Source: a bacterium (GTDB taxonomy: Bacteria > Sysuimicrobiota > Sysuimicrobiia > Sysuimicrobiales > Segetimicrobiaceae). From it: DNA of 61,436 nucleotides. Shown here piece by piece: positions 7,578 through 17,851 of the stretch (position 1 is the stretch's first letter; the number at the start of each line of letters is the position of its first letter). The notes below the pieces were generated by a model, which ran no database searches, had not been told where the DNA came from, and saw nothing but the letters and a program-made list of their open reading frames with translations. Made by a program: the position numbers and the translations under genes. Location: contig DATGFS010000035.1 of the NCBI GenBank assembly GCA_035308905.1, forward strand, positions 1 through 61,436, given 5' to 3'.

Positions 7578-8414
7578 GTGTTTCCGTCGCCCGCGCTGGT
7601 TCGCCGCAGGCTGCTTGTCTGGAGCCTGCTCTGCATCATCGCGCTCGTGATCCTGACGGCGCAGGTGCGCTCCCCGGACGGGCGCCGCATCGGCTGGATC
7701 GGCACCGCGGTGGAGGCGGTGCTCGCGCCGCCGACGGCGGCGCTGGCCCGCGCAGGCGGCGTGCTCGCCGACGCCTGGGGCTTTATCTCCGAGATCGGCA
7801 CGCTCCGCACGGAAAACCAGCGGCTCAAAGCCGAGGTCGCGCGCCTCCGCGAGGAAAACGCCCGCCTGCGGCCCGACGCGCAGGAGAACGTTCGCCTGCG
7901 GACGCTCCTCGGATTCAAGCAGCAGCTGCCGTATCGCTCGCTCGCGGCGCGGATCGTCGGCCGGGACCCGAGCCAGTGGTTCAGCACGGTTCTCATCGAC
8001 CGCGGCGCGTCCGAGGGGGTGGCGCGGGACGATCCCGTGATCACGAGCGACGGCGTCGTGGGCCACGTCGTCGAGACCCAAGGCTCGTGGGCGCGGGTGC
8101 TCCTCGTGGCCGATCCCCGCAGCGCCGTCAGCGTCGTGCTCGACCGGTCGCGCGAGGTGGGCGTCGCCGTCGGCCAGGGTCAGACGCTGCTCAAAGTCAC
8201 CTACCTCTCCCGCGACGCCGACGTGCGCCAGGGGGACGTGGTGCTGACCTCGGGCCTCGGCCCGATCTACCCTCGGGGTCTGTCGGTCGGCAGCGTCGTC
8301 AGCGTGTCGCGCACCACGATGTTCCAGGAGGCGGTCGTGCGGCCGACCTCGGACCTGGGGCACCTCGAGGACGTGCTCGTCGTCCTGCGCGGCGGACCTC
8401 AGCCGGCCCGCTGA
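7578..8414 (+). CDS. mreC: rod shape-determining protein MreC
   Basis: 278 residues. A single N-terminal membrane anchor (residues about 10-29), then a heptad-rich coiled coil (RTENQRLKAEVARLREENARL) and the C-terminal beta-rich domain (VARDDPVITSDGVVGHV; GDVVLTSGLG), the classical MreC order. It is a periplasmic or extracytoplasmic scaffold that activates PBP2-RodA. The GTG start comes one base after the mreB stop; the stop overlaps mreD. Confidence 0.95.
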   Translation: MFPSPALVRRRLLVWSLLCIIALVILTAQVRSPDGRRIGWIGTAVEAVLAPPTAALARAGGVLADAWGFISEIGTLRTENQRLKAEVARLREENARLRPDAQENVRLRTLLGFKQQLPYRSLAARIVGRDPSQWFSTVLIDRGASEGVARDDPVITSDGVVGHVVETQGSWARVLLVADPRSAVSVVLDRSREVGVAVGQGQTLLKVTYLSRDADVRQGDVVLTSGLGPIYPRGLSVGSVVSVSRTTMFQEAVVRPTSDLGHLEDVLVVLRGGPQPAR

Positions 8415-8923
8415 TGCGGTTCGTCGTGTATGCGGTCTTCGCCGCGGCCGGCACGGTCGTGCAGACCGCGTGGCTGGCGTACCTGCCCCTCGCCGGCGGC
8501 ATCGCGGATCCGCTGCTGCCGATCATCATGACCATCGGCCTGCTGCACGGGTCGGAAGAGGGCGCGGTAGTCGGCGCCGGCATCGGCCTGCTGCACGACG
8601 TGATGTCGGGGTCGCCCCTCGGGCTCGGCATGGCCGCCGGCGTTTGCGCCGGGTTCGCCGCGGGGCTCGGCGAAGGGAGCTTGTCGCTCGAGAGCGCGTG
8701 GCTCCCGGCGATCGGCGGTGCGCTGCTCACCGTCCTGGCCGGCGGCGTCACTTTGATCGGGGCGCACTTGGTCGGACTCGCCGCGGCGCCGCTGCCCGAC
8801 GCCGCCCGCGCCGTGCTCGGGAGCGCGTGCTATAATGGCGTCATCGCCGTGCCTATCTTCCACGGACTGCGCCGGCTCGATGTCGCAGTTGTCCGGCTCT
8901 ACGAGCGGTCTCACCCCGCCTAA
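8414..8923 (+). CDS. mreD: rod shape-determining protein MreD
   Basis: 169 residues, very hydrophobic, with about five predicted membrane spans and the MreD-like stretch GLLHDVMSGSPLGLGM. The ATG overlaps the mreC TGA. It is the membrane partner of MreC in the elongasome. An extended -10 promoter element occurs inside its 3' end. Confidence 0.92.
   Translation: MRFVVYAVFAAAGTVVQTAWLAYLPLAGGIADPLLPIIMTIGLLHGSEEGAVVGAGIGLLHDVMSGSPLGLGMAAGVCAGFAAGLGEGSLSLESAWLPAIGGALLTVLAGGVTLIGAHLVGLAAAPLPDAARAVLGSACYNGVIAVPIFHGLRRLDVAVVRLYERSHPA
8828..8836 (+). promoter_or_regulatory. extended -10 element inside mreD
   Basis: TGcTATAAT at 8828-8836, about 90 bp before mrdA. No matching -35 is seen, but extended -10 promoters need little. 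It might give extra expression of mrdA-rodA. Confidence 0.4.
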
Positions 8924-8925
8924 CC

Positions 8926-10893
8926 ATGGACCGGGACGTCTTCGAACGCCGCCTCACCACGCTGGCCGTGCTGGCCGCCGTGATGCTCGTCGTCTTGGTG
9001 ATCCGGCTGTGGCAGGTCCAGATCGTCCAGGGCGATTACTACCTCAAACTCTCCGAAGAGAACCGGCTCCGCGTCACGCCCGTGCTGGCGCCGCGCGGCG
9101 TGCTCGTCGACCGTCGCGGCCGTACCCTCGTTGCGAACCGGCCCGCCTTCACCGTGGCGCTGCTGCCGCTGGAGCTGCGCCACCCGCGGGCCGAGGCGCA
9201 GGCCGTCGGCAAGCTCCTCGCGATGGATCCGGCGGAGATCCTCTCACGGCTTGCGGCCGGCCGCGACCGGCCGTTTGAGCCCGTCCGCCTCCGGCGCGAT
9301 GTGCCGAAAGAGATCATCGCCGCGATCGAGGAGAGCCAGCTCGATCTGCCCGGCGTGCTGGTCGAGGTCGAGCCGCTCCGGCAGTACGTCTACCGTACGC
9401 TCGGCGCCCAGATCTTCGGCTACGTCGGCGAGATCAACGAGGACGAATTGAAGCGCCTCCGGCCCGCCGGCTACGAGTTGGGCGACCTGATCGGCAAAGA
9501 GGGCATCGAGGAGACCTACGACGCGTACATCCGGGGCCGGAACGGCCAGATCCAGGCGGAGGTCGACGCCCAGGGCCGGATGGTGCGCACGCTCGGGACG
9601 GTGCCCGCCGTGCCCGGCAATGAAGTCGTGCTCGGCTTGGACCTGGCCATGCAGCAGGTCGCGGAGGCGGGGCTCGGCGACCGGCCCGGCGTCGTGGTCG
9701 CTATGGATCCCCGCGACGGGACGATCCTGACCATGGTCAGCCACCCCGCGTTCGATCCCAACGTGTTCTCCGGCGGGATCAAGACGGGGGTCTGGAACGG
9801 CCTCATCAAAGACCCCGCGCGGCCGCTGCTCGATCGCGTGATCCAGGGCGCGTACCCGCCGGGCTCGGTGTTCAAGGTCGTCACCGCCTCGACCGCGCTG
9901 CAACTGGGTCTCGTGACCCCCGACACCGGCTTTTACTCCCCGGGTTACTACAACCTGGGCAACTGGACGTTCCACGCGTGGAAGGCGCTCGGCCACGTCA
10001 ACTTCATCGACGCGATCGCGCAGTCGTGCGACGAGTGCTTCTACGACCTGGCGCGGCGCGCCGGGCCGAACGAGGTGGCCAAGTACGCGCGGACGTACGG
10101 TCTCGGCGAGCGGACCGGCGTCGACCTGCCGAACGAGGGCAGCGGCGTCGTGCCGGATCCCGCGTGGAAGAAGCGCGTTTGGAAGCAGGATTGGTACGGC
10201 GGTGACACGCTCAACATGGGGATCGGCCAGGGGTTCGTGCTCACGACCCCGCTGCAGATCGCGCGCATGATGGCCGCGGTCGCGAACGGCGGGACGCTGG
10301 TGACGCCGCACCTCGTGACGGAGATCCGCAGCCTCGACGGCCGCGTCGTGGCGCGGATCGCGCCGCCGCCCGGCGGCCATATCCAGGTGACCCCGCAGAC
10401 GCTCGACGTCCTGCGCACGGGTCTCGCCGCGGTCGTCAGCCGCGGGACCGGGACCGCGTTGCAGATGCCGGGCTTCACCGCGGCCGGCAAGACCGGGACC
10501 GCCGAGGCCTCGCACGGCAAGCCGTACGCGTGGTTTGCGGCCTATGCGCCGGTGGACGCGCCGCGGCTCGTGGTGGTGGCGATGGTGGAGAACGCGGGCT
10601 TCGGCGCCGAGAACGCGCTGCCGGTGGTTAAGCAGGTGTTTCAGGCATGGCTGGCCGAGCAGAACGGCGCGGCTCCGGCGACGCCGGCAGCCGCGGCGCC
10701 GCCGCAGACGGGTGGTCCACGGACCGCCCCCGGTTCGCGCGCCGCCGCGCCTGTGCCCGCCGGTCCGGCGCCTCTGCCCGTTGCGCCGTCCGGCGGGTCG
10801 CCCTCCGCACCGGCTCCGAAGCCGGCGCAGGTGCCGGCCGCGGGGCCTGAGCCGGCGGCCCCGCCCGGCCTGCGGGAGAGCGGCCGCCAGTGA
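8926..10893 (+). CDS. mrdA: penicillin-binding protein 2 (elongasome transpeptidase)
   Basis: 655-residue class B PBP. One N-terminal transmembrane helix (about residues 14-32), the pedestal/dimerisation domain (LAPRGVLVDRRGRTL onward) and a transpeptidase domain with the active-site serine in PPGSVFKVVTA, the SxD motif SCD (SxD rather than SxN is normal for the PBP2 class) and KTG in AAGKTGTAE. It cross-links new peptidoglycan during lateral growth with RodA. After about residue 580 there is a Pro/Ala-rich disordered tail of about 70 residues, unusual for PBP2 but matching the tails on other proteins of this genome. The stop overlaps rodA. Confidence 0.95.
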   Translation: MDRDVFERRLTTLAVLAAVMLVVLVIRLWQVQIVQGDYYLKLSEENRLRVTPVLAPRGVLVDRRGRTLVANRPAFTVALLPLELRHPRAEAQAVGKLLAMDPAEILSRLAAGRDRPFEPVRLRRDVPKEIIAAIEESQLDLPGVLVEVEPLRQYVYRTLGAQIFGYVGEINEDELKRLRPAGYELGDLIGKEGIEETYDAYIRGRNGQIQAEVDAQGRMVRTLGTVPAVPGNEVVLGLDLAMQQVAEAGLGDRPGVVVAMDPRDGTILTMVSHPAFDPNVFSGGIKTGVWNGLIKDPARPLLDRVIQGAYPPGSVFKVVTASTALQLGLVTPDTGFYSPGYYNLGNWTFHAWKALGHVNFIDAIAQSCDECFYDLARRAGPNEVAKYARTYGLGERTGVDLPNEGSGVVPDPAWKKRVWKQDWYGGDTLNMGIGQGFVLTTPLQIARMMAAVANGGTLVTPHLVTEIRSLDGRVVARIAPPPGGHIQVTPQTLDVLRTGLAAVVSRGTGTALQMPGFTAAGKTGTAEASHGKPYAWFAAYAPVDAPRLVVVAMVENAGFGAENALPVVKQVFQAWLAEQNGAAPATPAAAAPPQTGGPRTAPGSRAAAPVPAGPAPLPVAPSGGSPSAPAPKPAQVPAAGPEPAAPPGLRESGRQ

Positions 10894-11999
10894 GCATCGG
10901 ACTCGACCGGCGCGTCGTTCGCAACATCGATCCGTTTCTCGCGACCTCGACCCTGCTGCTCTGCCTGTTCGGGCTCGTGATGGTTTACAGCACGACGCAC
11001 TACGGGCTGCACCCGCTGGTCTTCGTGCGCAGCCAGGTGCTGCACTTCGTCGTCGGCGCGGTGATCGCCGGCGCCATCCTCGCCGTCGACTACCGCTCCT
11101 TCGCGTCCGGGGCGCGCGCGCTCTACATCGTCAACCTGATCCTCCTGGCCGCGGTGCTGGTGGCCGGCCGGTCGAGCCTCGGCGCGCAGCGCTGGATTCC
11201 GCTCGGCCCGCTCGGACAGTTCCAGCCGTCGGAGTTCGCGAAGCTGGCGATCGTGGTCACGCTCGCCCGGCATCTCTCGGACCGGCCGGGACCGTACACG
11301 TCGGTTCGCGACCTGCTGCCGTTTCTCGCGCACATCTCGATCCCAATGATCCTGATCTTTCGCCAGCCGGACCTCGGCACGGCGCTGGTCTACGGCGCGA
11401 TCTTCGCCGGTATGCTGTACGCCGGCGGCGCGCGGCGGCGCGACCTCGCGCTCCTCGGCGTCGCCGGGGCCGCGGTGACCCCGCTGCTCTGGCACATCCT
11501 GAAGGCCTACCAGCGCCGGCGGCTGCTCTCGTTCCTCGACCCGTCGCTCGATCCCCTGGGCTCCGGGTACGGCATCATCCAGTCGAAGATCGCCGTCGGC
11601 AGCGGGATGCTGTGGGGCAAAGGGCTTTTCGCCGGGACCCAAAACGTGCTGCAGTTCGTCCCCGAGCACCACACCGACTTCATCTTCTCGGTCGTCGGCG
11701 AGGAGCTCGGGTTCGTCGGATGCGTCGTGCTGCTGGCGCTGTTCTACCTGTGGCTGGTGCGCGGCGTGCGCGCGGCCACGGTCGCGCGTGACCGGTTCGG
11801 CGCGCTCGTCGCGGTGGGGATCGTCTCGATGGTCGCCTTCCACGTCTTCGTGAACGTGGGGATGACCGTCGGGATCATGCCCATCACCGGCATCCCCCTG
11901 CCGTTCATCAGCTACGGGGGCAGCGCCCTCATGACGATGATCTGGGCGGCGGCGCTGTTACTGAACGTGGGGATGCGGCGGCAGAAGATTCTCTTCTAA
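10890..11999 (+). CDS. rodA: peptidoglycan glycosyltransferase RodA
   Basis: 369-residue SEDS-family protein with about ten membrane spans. Typical signatures are QRWIPLGPLGQFQPSEFAKL, FRQPDLGTALV and the C-terminal MPITGIPLPFISYGGSA. RodA polymerises lipid II with PBP2. The GTG start overlaps the end of mrdA by 4 bp, consistent with production in a fixed ratio. Confidence 0.96.
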   Translation: MSIGLDRRVVRNIDPFLATSTLLLCLFGLVMVYSTTHYGLHPLVFVRSQVLHFVVGAVIAGAILAVDYRSFASGARALYIVNLILLAAVLVAGRSSLGAQRWIPLGPLGQFQPSEFAKLAIVVTLARHLSDRPGPYTSVRDLLPFLAHISIPMILIFRQPDLGTALVYGAIFAGMLYAGGARRRDLALLGVAGAAVTPLLWHILKAYQRRRLLSFLDPSLDPLGSGYGIIQSKIAVGSGMLWGKGLFAGTQNVLQFVPEHHTDFIFSVVGEELGFVGCVVLLALFYLWLVRGVRAATVARDRFGALVAVGIVSMVAFHVFVNVGMTVGIMPITGIPLPFISYGGSALMTMIWAAALLLNVGMRRQKILF

Positions 12000-12013
12000 G
12001 CACTGGAGTGGGC

Positions 12014-13813
12014 ATGGGCAAAGAGATCATCGCCAACATCGAGCCGTTCGAAGTCCGCGTGGCCGTCATCGAGAACGGCGTCGTCGTGGGCCTCCTCATC
12101 GAACGCGGCGAGCCGCTCGCCGGCAACATCTATAAAGGCCGGGTCGCGAGCGTGCTGCCGGGCATGGAGGCCGCGTTCGTCGATGTCGGGCTCGACCGCA
12201 ACGCGTTCTTACATCTGTCGGACATCCGCACCCGCGGGGTCACCGCGTTCGGCGCCACCGAGGAGATCGAGGATCAGATCGGGCGGGGGGCCGCGATCGC
12301 GGAGCGGGTGCGCGTCGGTCAGGAAATCCTGGTCCAGGTCACCAAGGAGCCGCGCGGCAGCAAAGGCGCGCGGGCGACGACGTACGTGGCGCTGCCCGGC
12401 CACTACCTGGTGCTGACCCCCACCGTCCCCGGGATCGGCGTCAGCCGCAAGATCGACGACGAGCAGGAGCGGCGGCGGCTGCGCGCGATCGCGGATCGCC
12501 TCAGGCCGGAGGGCATGGGACTCATCGTCCGCACGGCGGCGGAGGGAGTGGCGGAGCGCGAGCTGGCGGACGACGTCCGCTTCCTGCTCCAGTTATGGAA
12601 CAGCGTCGCCGCGCGCGCGCGCGACGCCCGCGCGCCGGCCCTGCTCTATCAGGATCTCGGGCTGATCCGCCGGGTCGTGCGGGATCTGTTCACCGGCGAG
12701 GTCGAGCGCTTTGTCCTCGATTCGCCCGACGAATGGCGGCGGGTCCGCGAGCTGATCGGCGCCTTCGCGCCCGAGCTCGCCGGCCGCGTCCAGCTGCACG
12801 ACGGTCCCGCGCCGATCTTCGAGGCCCACCACGTCGAGCGCGAGATCGAGCGGGCGCTGCATCGCAAAGTGTGGCTGAAGAGCGGCGGCTACCTCGTCTT
12901 CGACCGGACCGAGGCCGCGACGGTCATCGACGTGAACACCGGCAAGTACGTCGGCAAGACCGACCTCGCCAGCACGATCCTCAAGACGAACATCGAGGCG
13001 GCGCGGGAGATCGCGCGGCAGATCCGCCTGCGCGACGTCGGGGGGATCATCCTCATCGATTTCATCGACATGGAGTCGCTGCCGCACCGCCGCGCCGTGC
13101 TGGACGCCCTCGGCGAGGCGGTCCGCGCCGACCGCACCAAGATCCACATCATCGATCTCACCGGCCTCGGACTCGTCGAAATGACGCGCAAGCGCGTCTA
13201 CCAGGACCTCGAGGAACTGATGCGGATCCCGTGCCCGTACTGCGAAGGCCGGGGGCGGGTGCTGTCGCCGCGCAGCGTCGCCGTACGCGCCCGGCGGGAG
13301 CTGCGGCGGCTCGCGCAGACGGCGCGGGCGGCCTACGTGGTCGCCGAGGTGCACCCGGAAGTGGCGGCGCTGCTCGACGACGACGGCGCATGGCGGCAGG
13401 CGCTCGAGCAGGCGACCGGCAAGCGCGTGCTCGTGCTTCCGCGTCCGGGAATTCATCTCGACCGGGCGGTCGTGCGGCAGGCCGACACTCCGGAGGCCGC
13501 GCAGCGGCAGGCGGCGCAGGGGGATGGCGCCGGTGAATCGATCTGGCTCGACCCGGTGCGCGGCGAGCCGCTGCACGTGCCGGACGACGAGACGGTGGAT
13601 GCGCGGATGCTGCGGCCGGTGGAGATGTACCGTCCCGGTGCTCTCGCGCGGCTGTGGAACTGGCTGCGCGGCCGGCGTGCGGACCCCACGCCGGCGCCCC
13701 CGCCGATCGAAGGGGCGCCGCTGCCGATGATATCCTCGAACGGACCGCTGCGCGTGAGGCGGCGCGGCCGGGGCGGCCGCCGCCGGCAGTCACGGCCGCC
13801 CGCAACCAGGTAA
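12014..13813 (+). CDS. rng: ribonuclease E/G family endoribonuclease
   Basis: 599 residues. An S1 RNA-binding domain (about residues 35-125, GNIYKGRVASVLPGMEAAFVD) is followed by the RNase H-like/DNase I-like catalytic core with VIDVNTGKYVG and GGIILIDFIDM, which supply the metal-binding aspartates, then the zinc-link cysteines in PCPYCEGRGRV. The C-terminal 170 residues are variable and end in an Arg-rich tail (RVRRRGRGGRRRQ) that could bind RNA or membranes. An ATG 6-9 bp after GGAG was chosen over the GTG at 12008. Its position between the shape operon and rplU is common. Confidence 0.93.
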   Translation: MGKEIIANIEPFEVRVAVIENGVVVGLLIERGEPLAGNIYKGRVASVLPGMEAAFVDVGLDRNAFLHLSDIRTRGVTAFGATEEIEDQIGRGAAIAERVRVGQEILVQVTKEPRGSKGARATTYVALPGHYLVLTPTVPGIGVSRKIDDEQERRRLRAIADRLRPEGMGLIVRTAAEGVAERELADDVRFLLQLWNSVAARARDARAPALLYQDLGLIRRVVRDLFTGEVERFVLDSPDEWRRVRELIGAFAPELAGRVQLHDGPAPIFEAHHVEREIERALHRKVWLKSGGYLVFDRTEAATVIDVNTGKYVGKTDLASTILKTNIEAAREIARQIRLRDVGGIILIDFIDMESLPHRRAVLDALGEAVRADRTKIHIIDLTGLGLVEMTRKRVYQDLEELMRIPCPYCEGRGRVLSPRSVAVRARRELRRLAQTARAAYVVAEVHPEVAALLDDDGAWRQALEQATGKRVLVLPRPGIHLDRAVVRQADTPEAAQRQAAQGDGAGESIWLDPVRGEPLHVPDDETVDARMLRPVEMYRPGALARLWNWLRGRRADPTPAPPPIEGAPLPMISSNGPLRVRRRGRGGRRRQSRPPATR

Positions 13814-13827
13814 GACGCCTTCCGCGT

Positions 13828-13856
13828 TTGACGCCCTTCGGCGCCAATGATATGAT
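13828..13856 (+). promoter_or_regulatory. sigma-70-type promoter for rplU-rpmA
   Basis: TTGACG at 13828-13833, an exact 17-bp spacer and TATGAT at 13851-13856, 39 bp before the rplU start. This is one of the best promoter matches in the window. Confidence 0.7.
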
Positions 13857-13894
13857 TGCGTGGCGCCCATGAAAGACAGGATGGTGGAGTAGGT

Positions 13895-14227
13895 ATGTAC
13901 GCGGTTATCGACAGAGGCGGCAAACAGATGCGCGTCGAGGAAGGCCAGGTCCTGGAAGTGGACCGCCTCGCCGCGGAGAAGGGCGCCGAAGTCGTGCTCG
14001 GGCGCGTGCTGATGATCGTCGACGCCGACAACGTCCGGTGCGGCGCGCCGGTCGTCGACGGCGCCCAGGTGACGGCCAAGGTGCTGTCGCACGGGCGGGC
14101 GCGCAAGGTGACGGTCGGCAAGTTCCGGCCGAAGAAGCACTACCGGCGCCGGGTCGGGCACCGGCAGCCGCTCAGCCGCGTGCGGATCGAGCGGATCGAA
14201 GTGGGAGGGGCCGGCGGTGGCGCATAA
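13895..14227 (+). CDS. rplU: 50S ribosomal protein L21
   Basis: 110 residues beginning [11 protein letters not shown], with [12 protein letters not shown] and the family signature [17 protein letters not shown] near residues 72-88. Full family length plus a short Gly-rich tail. It binds 23S rRNA in the large subunit. It overlaps rpmA by 11 bp and has its own promoter. Confidence 0.97.
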   Translation: MYAVIDRGGKQMRVEEGQVLEVDRLAAEKGAEVVLGRVLMIVDADNVRCGAPVVDGAQVTAKVLSHGRARKVTVGKFRPKKHYRRRVGHRQPLSRVRIERIEVGGAGGGA

Positions 14228-14477
14228 GAAAGGCGGCAGCAGTTCTCGAAACGGACGTGACAGCAACGCGCAGCGGCTCGGGATCAAGCGGTTCGGGGGC
14301 GAGACGGTGCCGGCGGGCAGCGTGCTCGTGCGGCAGCGCGGGACCCGGTACCGTCCCGGGCAAAACGTCGGCATCGGCCGCGACGACACCCTGTTCGCCC
14401 TGGCGAGCGGCGTCGTTCGGTTCGAGCGGCGCGGCCGTGACGGGCGGCAGATCTCGGTTTACCCGGCCGGCGCGTAA
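14217..14477 (+). CDS. rpmA: 50S ribosomal protein L27
   Basis: 86 residues starting [16 protein letters not shown], directly the mature-type N-terminus that reaches into the peptidyl-transferase centre, so no Firmicutes-type cleaved N-terminal extension is present. [20 protein letters not shown] and [12 protein letters not shown] are diagnostic. GTG start inside the 3' end of rplU. Confidence 0.97.
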   Translation: MAHKKGGSSSRNGRDSNAQRLGIKRFGGETVPAGSVLVRQRGTRYRPGQNVGIGRDDTLFALASGVVRFERRGRDGRQISVYPAGA

Positions 14478-14493
14478 CAGCGAGGGGAGCGTG

Positions 14494-16426
<1,933 letters not shown>

Positions 16427-16427
<1 letters not shown>

Positions 16428-16765
16428 TGGATTCACGCCGCAAGGCGCTCCTTGCAGCCGATGCCGCGGAGTCCAAGCTTGCCGGCAACGTGATCGTGCT
16501 CGACCTCCAGGAACACACGCCGGTCACCGATTTCTTCGTGATTGCCAGCGGCACCACGCGGGTCCAGATTCGGGCGATCATCGACGCGATCGAGGAGGCC
16601 TTGAAGGAGGCCGGCGCGCCGCGGCCGCGCGCCGAGGGCCGGGACGACGGCCGCTGGGTGCTGCTCGATTTCGGCGACGTGGTGGTGCACGTGATGAACC
16701 CGCGGGAGCGCGAGTACTACAACCTCGAGCGCCTGTGGGGCGATACGCCCATCCTCGAGCGGTAG
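16427..16765 (+). CDS. rsfS: ribosomal silencing factor RsfS
   Basis: 112 residues: VIVLDLQEHTPVTDFFVIASG and WVLLDFGDVVVHVM followed by REYYNLERLWGD are the family hallmarks (Iojap/RsfS). It binds L14 and blocks subunit joining when nutrients are scarce. The GTG overlaps the nadD stop (TAGTG), the usual nadD-rsfS arrangement. Confidence 0.95.
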
Positions 16766-17677
16766 ATGCTGCTGACGCTGCGCCCGGCCGAGAGCGGGGA
16801 CGCGGAGCACCTGCTGCGTCTCTACGAGGGCGTCTACCACGGCGGCTACTCGGCATGCTTCGGCCGGTACGGTACCCTCGGGCCGAAGGACGTCTGGTGG
16901 ATTCAGTCCGAGAAAGACGTGGTCGTGATCGAATTGAACAAGGAGCCGGCCGGCCTGCTCGTCTTCGGCCGCGACAAGAACCGGCTGCTCGCCGAGGAAG
17001 TGCTGCTGGTGCCGGACGCGCTGCGGCATACCCCGACGGCGCAGGCGCTGCGTACGGTGGTCGACCGGGTTGATGCGGAGCTGACCCGGCGGTTCCAGGA
17101 GGCCCGGCAGGACCACCTTCGCCTCCGCACGATGGAGCGCAATCCGCTCGGCATGCTCCTTGTCATGTCCGGACGTTTCACCGTCGCCGACGCGCTCGTC
17201 ATCTCGAGTCTCGATCTGCCGTCCGCGGCCGCCGGCGCCGAGCCGGCGCCGGACGCGGGCGTGGTGCCCGAGGGCTATGTTGTCCGGCGGGCGTTCGCCG
17301 GTCAAGACGAAGAAGCCGTCGCCCAACTGGACAAGGAGTGCCTCGGCGGCCGCGCGGAGCGCCACGAGCTTGCCCATCATCTGGCCGGCCGGGACGCGCG
17401 CACGTTTCTCGCGACCCGCGACGGCTACCCCGTCGGGTTTGTGATGGCCGCCGCGCGCGATGGGGTGGGGGAGTGGCGGCTCGGCGTACGCGAGACGCAT
17501 CGCCGCCGCGGACTCGGCACGGCGCTGGCCCGCACTGCCCTCGCCGCCCTCGGTGCCCGCGGTGTGCACATGGTCGTCGGCACGCACTGGGCCGGCGACG
17601 CGGTCGCGGAAGCGTTCGGGTCCGCGCTCGACTTCACGACCGAGCGCGTCTATCTCTACGCGGAACGGCCGCTTTGA
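16766..17677 (+). CDS. tandem GNAT acetyltransferase
   Basis: 303 residues with an ATG immediately after the rsfS stop. Two GNAT-like halves: a poorly conserved N-terminal one (TLRPAESGDAEHLLRLY) and a C-terminal one with the acetyl-CoA binding signature ETHRRRGLGTALARTAL (about residues 242-258) preceded by YPVGFVMAAARDGVGEW. The substrate is unknown. The tight coupling to rsfS suggests cotranscription but not necessarily a related function. Confidence 0.75.
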   Translation: MLLTLRPAESGDAEHLLRLYEGVYHGGYSACFGRYGTLGPKDVWWIQSEKDVVVIELNKEPAGLLVFGRDKNRLLAEEVLLVPDALRHTPTAQALRTVVDRVDAELTRRFQEARQDHLRLRTMERNPLGMLLVMSGRFTVADALVISSLDLPSAAAGAEPAPDAGVVPEGYVVRRAFAGQDEEAVAQLDKECLGGRAERHELAHHLAGRDARTFLATRDGYPVGFVMAAARDGVGEWRLGVRETHRRRGLGTALARTALAALGARGVHMVVGTHWAGDAVAEAFGSALDFTTERVYLYAERPL

Positions 17678-17715
17678 GGGTGATCTCGGTGAGCCCCGGT
17701 GGCGCGTCCGGGGCG

Positions 17716-17744
17716 TAGACCGTCTCTAAGTCCTCCGGTATAAT
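17716..17744 (+). promoter_or_regulatory. promoter of tRNA-Ala
   Basis: TAGACC at 17716-17721, a 17-bp spacer and TATAAT at 17739-17744, 25 bp before the tRNA 5' end. Confidence 0.55.
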
Positions 17745-17769
17745 ACGCATTGTCCCGTACGTGACGCGT

Positions 17770-17844
17770 GGGGCTGTAGCTCAGCGGGAGAGCGCCTCTT
17801 TGGCGTAGAGGAGGTCGAGGGTTCAATTCCCTCCAGCTCCACCA
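17770..17844 (+). tRNA. tRNA-Ala (anticodon GGC), CCA encoded
   Basis: A 75-nt cloverleaf. The acceptor stem GGGGCTG pairs with CAGCTCC (one G-T pair), the D-arm is AGCTCAGCGGGAGAGC, the anticodon stem CCTCT/AGAGG encloses TTGGCGT with anticodon GGC, and the T-loop GTTCAAT sits on a GAGGG/CCCTC stem. The 3' CCA is encoded. Its 3' half is the left attachment site of the downstream integrated element. Confidence 0.95.
17791..17844 (+). repeat. attL: tRNA-Ala 3' part, 54-bp direct repeat copy 1
   Basis: These 54 bp (anticodon arm to CCA) are identical to 23259-23312. The two copies bracket the integrase-bearing element, and the left copy belongs to the intact tRNA gene, as expected of an integrase that targets a tRNA 3' end and restores the gene. 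Confidence 0.9.
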
Positions 17845-17851
17845 GTAATTA

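Noticed and set aside
5672-8044. A 790-codon open frame on the minus strand
   Set aside because: It lies antisense to radC, mreB and mreC, whose products are unmistakable; its composition is the Arg/His/Asp-rich pattern expected from reading GC-rich genes backwards.
9990-10060. PBP2 motif SCD instead of SxN
   Set aside because: SxD is normal for PBP2-class transpeptidases, so it is not evidence of loss of function.
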